Assembly: GCA_031308135.1 (NCBI GenBank)
Contig: JAHLJT010003656.1
Location: forward strand, 72,558,984-72,622,983
Source of the DNA: Acheta domesticus
Lineage: Eukaryota; Arthropoda; Insecta; Orthoptera; Gryllidae
DNA: 64,000 nt
Direction: 5' to 3'
Part shown: positions 57,335 to 64,000 of the stretch, piece after piece
Layout: each line of letters begins with the position of its first letter
How positions within the stretch are numbered: the first letter of the stretch is position 1
Made by a program: the position numbers and the translations under genes
The notes under the pieces: model-generated
Told to the model about the DNA's origin: nothing
Databases searched by the model: none
The model's input: the letters and a program-made list of their open reading frames with translations, nothing else

Positions 57335-57545
57335 TGTTTGCCGACTTTGGGGGAGTGACCGGTTTCTCTCGGCTAGGGTGTTGTACAACTGGGGAAGATA
57401 AATGAAGGAGAGAAACATTAAGTCGATGTGTAGGTTGGCGCCGGATCACTCTTTCCAGTGGAGGAGGAACACCTCTCGGGTTACAACAGACACTATTCGC
57501 ACTGGATTAAATTTCTAAGTAGTTGACACTCCCGTAATAAATACT
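57335..57545 (+). repeat. SINE copy 8, 3' fragment
   Basis: Only the 3' section is present: GTGTAGGTTGGCGCCGGATC, a TCCAGTGGAGGAGGAACACC segment, and 'AAGTAGTTGACACTCCCGTAATAAATA' at the end. Diverged. Confidence 0.7.
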
Positions 57546-60500
57546 TTATATTCTTACTGATATTTTGCATCACCAACTATTCCAAATGCAAAAGAATCGA
57601 ACGTAGGTAGCTACTGCAGTGTTTGAGATGTATTCAATGACAGTGTCCTATCTTGAGTACCAATTTCGCAATACAGAAACTTCTCGCTTCACAATACTTG
57701 ATGTACGTATTGTCTTGCTAATTCTATTTTTTTTATTCAAGAATTTTTATTTCAAATAAAAAAAGGGCTTTGCAATCCTATCATTTTTCTTTACTTCACA
57801 CCTCTAAAGGTTTGCGTGTGAACTGTTCCAGAGCGTTCCGAATCTAGCATTCGCGTGCTTGCGCTTCTTGTATGTAAAATAAGGTGAAAGACTTGACACT
57901 TCTATATTTATGTCCTCACATATACTGACATATGTTTTGTTCAGATAATCGTATACGAATGTTTATGGATCTTCCTCCAGACTTAAAAAAAACTTATATG
58001 CTGAATGAAGTATGCTCAAGAAACATCCGGTAACATTTAGAATAACTCCAGGAAAGTTGCGGGATATTCTCATTGAATCGTAGATATCGTTAAATGAAGA
58101 TTAGTTTTACGTACATTAACAGCCTTAAATAAAAGAGATGACGCAACTAGAGAATGTATTGAGAACATTTTGTGGAAACAGAAGATTAAAATCTTTGTGT
58201 GAATTGGTCCACTGGTCTGGATCTTGTATGTTGCATATGGGCCATTGCATCATTGCCATTAACACATTTGTTGGCCAAAAGTTTGTGCGAAACATTTTTA
58301 TCAGTAAAACGTTCAAAAATAGATATGCAAGTGTTATATTTCTAGTTTATTTCGTGCAAAACGGGCGCAGCTCCACGCACTTTTAAACGTAATTTGTAAA
58401 CACGACCATAATTCAATAAAATGAAGCATGTGGTTACGTCTAAAATATAAAAATCTAAATGAGAAAATATATCGGACTTTCGAACAAATTTGAATTACTA
58501 AAACAATTTTTTTTCTCTAAACATAAGAACTTAAATCATCCTCTATTTCCATGGAGCCCTTTAATTGCGTATATGCATGTGAAAAATATTACGATGAATA
58601 CTGAATGGAAACTGAAATATCTACATGTGCCACTGATAATACCATCGTGTAGAAATATATTTATATTGGTTTTCATTTTATAGAATAATTCTTCCTTCTA
58701 AAATATTAACATTTTAAAATAAAGATATGTAATTATTTGCAATGAAAAAGATGTATAGTCATATTCAGAAAAACTACATATTTTTATATCTTATCCTGTA
58801 AGAAATGTTTAGGTTGGTTTTGCGCTAAAAATTGAAGTGGCAATAAATATTAAATACAACTGAAAGTTCTTAAGATAAAAGATTATGAAAATGTTTCTTC
58901 TGGCGCCAAATTGTTGTTACAACGGGTCTTTTACTTCGATGTGACTTCCTTGCGAACGAGAGGAAGAAATCGTTGAGAGCTATATTTCTTCTTCTGTAGA
59001 CAGCACTTTGCTACCCGCTCTCCGCTACATAGCTGGAAAAACTCTTTCCTTCTTGAGCACTTTAGTAGCATCAGCTATTAATATTTCACTTAACCATGAA
59101 GCGTCTCTATCTAGGAAAACAAATCACACTTTCACGAATTATTGCTCCCTTTCTAACTATAACATCTCTTTTAGTTCCTTCTGCGCCTGCGCATCGGAGC
59201 GTTTCAATGGAGCCGAGGAGAATATCTCCAACTCCGACTGAAGCGATGCATCATTCACCTGGACGTGGCATGGAGATTCTTCGCTAGTCAACCGGACCGC
59301 TGGTTGAATCCGGCCCTCTAGAGGTAAGAGGATCTGCGAAGCGCAGTATTCTCCAAGTAGATTTACTTCGAGGATGGATGTGCAGCGGAAGGGGGAGGGG
59401 AGGGGATGGGGCTGAGTATGATTTGGAGAGACTCACGTAAAACTTGTAGCCCCTAGAGTTGGCGCATGCGAAAGCGGAGGCGGCATACGCAGTGGGAGAT
59501 GATGTTCTTCGGAGAGGGACAGCAAAACTCTGCACCACGAACACGAACATTTGATCTCTTACCTCAAATGGTCGCGAATCTTATTAAGAAGGTATTTTTG
59601 CTTCGAAGAAAAATACAAAGGGGAAAACAACATGGTCCATAAGTGTTTTATCCTTTTTTGTCAGAGTATTTAGAAATATTTTCTGAAGGAAAACGTTATA
59701 TATTAAGAATCTTGGTTTAGACCTGCTCCGGATGAAGGGAAAAAACATTTTTCTACAACTGTATAAAAAGTCGGATTCTGCGTATCCGCAAGTAAAGTGG
59801 GAGATTTTTTAATGTTATTAAAAAAGACGGTTGCTAAGGAAACTGTATTGCTACAGTGGAAAAAGAAGCATTGGCATGGAAAAAATGAAAATATAACGAA
59901 GTAAACAGACGATCCTCTAGCAAACGCCTTATTTCAGCATAAAATTACTCACTTTATAATTTTTTATTTTTTATTTATTACTATTATTATTATTATATTT
60001 TTTAAATTAAACTTTGTATTATAATTTGTTATAGGAGTTGTAGGACCAGCCTTTTCCTCAAAACCAGTTTCTGGGGCTATGAGTCTTGAAAGAATTAATG
60101 CAAATATGAAATATGTGTTTTGAATACAATAGTAAATGCTCTTTATTACACCAGTCGCAAGTTCGTCTGCAAATAAGCGAGTACACGGCACGTGTATACG
60201 CCAGAAATTCCGTTTCTTGTGTTAGGGTGATTATTTGAAAATTCAGTTTTATTGTTTACCAATCTACTTAAATCGCAGTACCTGGGCCGAAATACCTCTA
60301 CACAAATGGAAGGTAGGGAGCTCGAGTCCCTCGTAAAATAGGGTAGTTTTCATCGTGTAATGAAACATCTTCACATGAAAGACAATGGCATTATAAACTA
60401 TCGTCTTTATCAACTACCATTAACTTATAATTCCTTTCTGACGCAGGCCTAAATTTTCCAAGAGGCTATAAGTTTTTTGATAATGTAGCAATGTTGCCTA

Positions 60501-60875
60501 TCAAGACTAAGCGCATGTTAGGAAACGAACGCTAGAATTTTAATAGACAATTCAAGCCATACGTTACTGCAGCTTACACTCTCAGTAGCGATTGTTATGG
60601 AAAGAAAATATATAGATAAGTACTGAGAAAACAGCTTTTAAATTGTTTAGTGTTGAGTAATCTGCAGTCAGATTAATGGCAATTATTGCTTATACTTTCA
60701 TACATTTTGAATATTGTCTTCATGCATACTCTTGTGTACACATTATTGGTTTCAAAACATAATTTTTGTGAGATGGACCGATATCGATTTCTTTCCATAG
60801 ACCGCCTCAATTTCTTCCACTGTGTAGTGGCGGCGGGCTTGCGAACGTCCTGAATAAACGACTGTTAAGATAAAA
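57546..60875. other. Intergenic DNA, nothing firmly recognised
   Basis: Mostly AT-rich. Short frames at 58138-58386, 59008-59241 and 59284-59550 (minus) have no domain that I recognise. Confidence 0.5.
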
Positions 60876-61260
60876 TTCTCAGTGGTGGAGTGTGTTGTAG
60901 CTTTTTTTTCTCACGAGAAAACAGAGCGCGCGCGTGCAGAAAAAAAGAAGATAAGTTGCCCAAAGAGGGGCAGAGCGGAGAATAGGTCACTGGAGGCAGA
61001 GGAGGACAACGCGGCACCCCGCTGCGAAGAGGCGGGCGAATATTATGCAAAGGAAAGTTGCCAAGCAAGAACCAAGCAAGAAAGTTGTCGGGCGAGAAGA
61101 ACCCCCGCGATTTTCCGACGGGGTTGGTTCAAGGCGCGAGGGGGGTTCTCTTCTAGTGGCAATAACCTCCAGTTTTCTCAGAAGGAAACGGTTCCTTCGT
61201 GAATCTGCGAAGTCCGTGCTACGACTCGACTTTGTCGAGAGCAGTACCACTTAGAAGTGT
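60876..61260. other. GC-richer patch, unassigned
   Basis: Overlapping frames on both strands of up to 106 codons and a purine-rich plus strand. No domain or repeat partner was found, so a host exon or 5' UTR is possible but unsupported. Confidence 0.3.
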
Positions 61261-62870
61261 ATTATTTTACTTCCAAAGAGGATTGGGTTTTTATGTGCAG
61301 TGCATAATTCTGCAGCGCTGTTTTCTCTCCAGGGAGAAGAGGAAAATGAGGCGACATGGCTTCGTGAGTTCTTTGAAAAATATATCGAAAAAATTCAAAT
61401 GGTAGGGTGTTTTGTTCTCGGCGCTGGCGAGAAACAGAAATCATTTGCAGAATATCGTAGTTCTTTTGTCAAAGCTTGATGTCATCTTTGCACAAAGAGA
61501 GCTTATTGCATAATTCAAATCGTTTTCAGAATATGTTGTGAACTCTTGACTGTTTCACACTTCTTACAAATACTATGTAGTTGTCGCAGTAGTGCATAAT
61601 TTGTCTCCATACTAGGTTTCTGCAAGACCTGTCACAAATACACGTTTTATTTAGACTACAATATATTCTTTAACAAATTTGGTAATTATATTATTGTTCT
61701 CGTCCATCAATTAATATAATAACTATGACGTTTTTTCTTCTTCTCCATTTCAAGAATTCAAATAAATTATTCACTTGAGAAAATGTGGGCTTTTCGGGAT
61801 GTTCTTTCGAAGCTTATTTGCATGCATTAGTAATTAATATACAGAACTCAAATATAATTAAAACGTGCAAGACAAAAATAGATTATAGTAGTATAAAAAA
61901 ATTAATATCCTAAAATTGTACTTCTTGCTGATGGAATACGAATAAAAAACATGAAGGCTTTTTTGTACCTTGTGATTTGATTTCAGTCGTTTTACTAGGA
62001 GTATGTTTAATTCATTGTATACGATAAAGCAAATTGCCCGTAGTAGTCAAATATGTATATCTGACAAGCAAACAGTCGTTTCTGAGCAGCCGACTGTCCG
62101 ATATATTTCATGTTGATTCGAGAATAGTGAACTTCGACGTTGAGAGACTAAAAATAAACAAAACACAAGCATTTCTGCAGTTTACCGTCGCTTTATCAAG
62201 TTCGTGATTGACGCACAACGCAGCTTTGAAATGATGCTCCTGGAATAATACATCATACCATACATGCACTCTCTGCGTAGGACGTGTTGCGGATTTATCC
62301 CATTTACATATCCTCTTCTCTTTTTCATAATAAAAATGAGAGCTAAAATTACGGGTTTTGTGCGAGCTGTGTTTGAATACTCGCAGCGAGCGTCGATGTT
62401 TTTTCCATAAAAAGGTTCAAGGATGCGAAAACTACGCGGTATCGAAAATGGATGCGCAAATCCGATACGTTGTGTTCCGCAGATGCGAATCCTTTGTTAT
62501 TTGCGGTACAGGAGCGGACGCCACGTTCCGCGATGTGCAGCCGTACCCTCAGAGTGACACCCCGCTCTTTCGTCCGTGGACTGGGCTCATTTGCGGTTTT
62601 ATTCTTTAATTACTTACTGTTTAAACAGCCAATCCCTCGTGGGATATATCTGGTATCGGTTATAATTTAAAATACCGGGGTTATTTTCTAACCTTATATA
62701 AACTCCTAATAGTGTAGAAAGAAAATTCCATTTATTCACTAAACATGTTTTCAAAAACTTCTTCACAATTTAAGCAATATTACCAAACAGTTTCTTCTAA
62801 AATTATCTTCTACTCTGTACTTTAACTTTCGTAGTTCCATTTTATTTACAATCTTCTTTTAGGTAATTTT
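61261..62870. other. Intergenic DNA, nothing recognised
   Basis: AT-rich except for 62370-62590, where overlapping 72-83 codon frames occur without a recognisable domain. Confidence 0.5.
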
Positions 62871-62887
62871 TTTTAATTAAACCCGGC

Positions 62888-63500
62888 AACGGATGGGTTG
62901 GGTCTGTGAGACCCGTGACGTAACATAAACTTCAGCCACTCACATACAGATAGAACCAGAAGCCTGTTCGTCTCTCTACCTTTCTTTTATTTGCAAATGA
63001 AATGTTCAGTGTGATAGTTATTGCCGTATAGGTTGTATACGTGATTATATACCTAATTTGTTTCGTGCTTGGGTATCTCAGACCCTTACCATCCGTTTGT
63101 GTAACTATAACCGAGTAGACACAAATTCGTATTATTAGAATTATTTATTATTGTTATATAGATAATTACGTTATTTTTATATAATATTACATACAACTAA
63201 AGTCAAATTGAAATGTAATGTCAGAAATCAGTAAACTTTCCCAGTGGCATGACGAGGATGGTTTTAGGGAGACCTGATTTCGCTCCTCCTAAACATTTAC
63301 CAAACATTTTTTGATAAAAATAATAAATACATAATGTATTAAATAAAATGTTTTCTTTTATATCAAACTCACATAATGAAGTCCTTTAACAATGATATGT
63401 ACAAAATATTTGCTATATAATTCTTGCTTTTTAACACGGATCTCTCAGGCCCAACCCATCCGTTCGTCTTATATTTTTTCACACATCCGTTCCTGGGTCC
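62888..63500. repeat. Cluster of inverted 30-bp motifs, possible DNA-transposon remnant
   Basis: A motif starting AACGGATGGGTTGGG and ending in a GAGACCCGTG-like half lies at 62888-62917 (plus), 63068-63097 (minus, diverged) and 63435-63464 (minus). A partial copy is at 63483-63500 (minus). The outer pair form terminal-repeat-like inverted ends about 577 bp apart. The motif itself is partly palindromic (GGGTCT...AGACCC). TTAA lies just left of it, so a piggyBac-like origin is possible but unproven. Confidence 0.5.
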
Positions 63501-63529
63501 TTCTCAAAAGTATAATTTCTGCTGCCTGG

Positions 63530-63990
63530 ATTTTAAACTTATCTTGTTTTGATGTCACTCTGGCTGTGAAACTACTTCCCGTCAATGATCGGTTCAGTTG
63601 GACCCAGTCTATTCCATGTAAAAACAGTCCACATTATTATGGAGCCAACACCAGCATGCACAGAGTCTTGTTCACAACTTGGGTTCATGGCTTCTGCCCA
63701 CACTCGCCCCTACTCGAACCCTGCCCACACTCGAACCGTACCACCGGCTCTTACCAACTAAAAACAGGATTCATCTGACAAAGCCACTTTTCCAGTCGTC
63801 TAGGGTGTAATCGATATGAGCTCATGAGAGGTGCTGCAGGCGATGACGTGCTGTTAGCAAAGGCACTCGAGTCGGTCATCTGCTGCCAGAGCCAATTAAA
63901 GACAATTTGTACCGTATTGTTCTAAAGGTTGTGTTTTTTTGTACGTCCAACATCACTTTGTGCTGCTATTTCACGCAGTGTTTATCTGTT
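63530..63990 (-). pseudogene. Tc1-like transposase relic
   Basis: On the minus strand, in shifting frames, segments resemble the central part of a Tc1-like transposase. These are the RLHPRRLEKWLCQMNP or DDWKSGFVR region (about 63760-63815), a VRVW-like patch, and then, at the DNA level, the part corresponding to GGGSIMVWGVF (CTCCATAATAATGTGGACTG on the complement, about 63630-63650) and GTCCAACTGAACCGATC (about 63588). Frameshifts and stops are frequent. It runs close to the right edge of the window; identification rests on general familiarity with the family. Confidence 0.55.
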
Positions 63991-64000
63991 AGAACTGACA

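Noticed and set aside
60882..61202. 106-codon Glu/Lys/Arg-rich frame as a gene
   Set aside because: The overlapping opposite-strand frame is of similar length, the composition is purine-driven and no domain is recognisable.

Overview
The window looks like repeat-rich nuclear DNA from an arthropod, most likely an insect with a large genome. I infer this from the repeat types present: Penelope-like retroelements, mariner/Tc1 relics, a CMC-like DNA transposon, a LINE tail and a long tRNA-derived SINE family. AT-rich intergenic DNA alternates sharply with CpG-rich islands and GC-rich minisatellites. No bacterial gene organisation is present, and I recognise no multi-exon host gene. The species cannot be named from the sequence. 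Nearly all long open frames away from the transposons are by-products of stop-free GC-rich repeats.

Layout. 1-8.0 kb: SINE copies, a C-rich minisatellite, a CpG island, TA/CT microsatellites with a hairpin, and a roughly 400-bp G-rich tandem array. 8.8-11.2 kb: an apparently complete cut-and-paste DNA transposon with an intact transposase frame. 12.7-16.8 kb: two nested Penelope-like elements; the inner one (plus strand) sits with a 15-bp target duplication inside the outer one (minus strand), and both carry hammerhead-ribozyme-like motifs near their 3' ends. 18.2-21.0 kb: CpG-rich DNA with (GGC)18, split by a SINE, then a 39-bp minisatellite. 24.5-27.2 kb: two SINEs flanking C-rich repeats. 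28.8-29.9 kb: a mariner relic. 33.5-36.7 kb: an unidentified minus-strand open frame, 18-bp and 10-bp satellites, a three-copy dispersed repeat and a foldback element. 37.2-37.9 kb: an internally deleted Tc1/mariner-type element. 39.5-41.6 kb: a GGN-rich island and a LINE 3' end. 45.6-47.7 kb: a 16-bp satellite with strict register. 49.2-50.3 kb: a hAT-like element abutting a SINE. 51.5-52.9 kb: a 15-bp minisatellite and a CpG island with homeodomain-like sites. 54.0-55.8 kb: a long diverged inverted duplication. 56.3-56.5 kb: a GC-rich block with GGATTA sites that may be regulatory. 57.3-64.0 kb: a SINE tail, a cluster of inverted 30-bp motifs and a Tc1-like relic at the right edge.

The only substantially intact protein frames are the 557-codon transposase (9184-10857) and the 5'-truncated Penelope-like polyprotein (to 16137). 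The window reads as a record of successive insertions: the outer Penelope element is older (internal stop, 5' truncation) and the inner one younger (perfect target duplication, open frame). Internally deleted DNA elements and SINEs depend on enzymes supplied elsewhere. Coordinates of diverged repeats are estimates made by eye.
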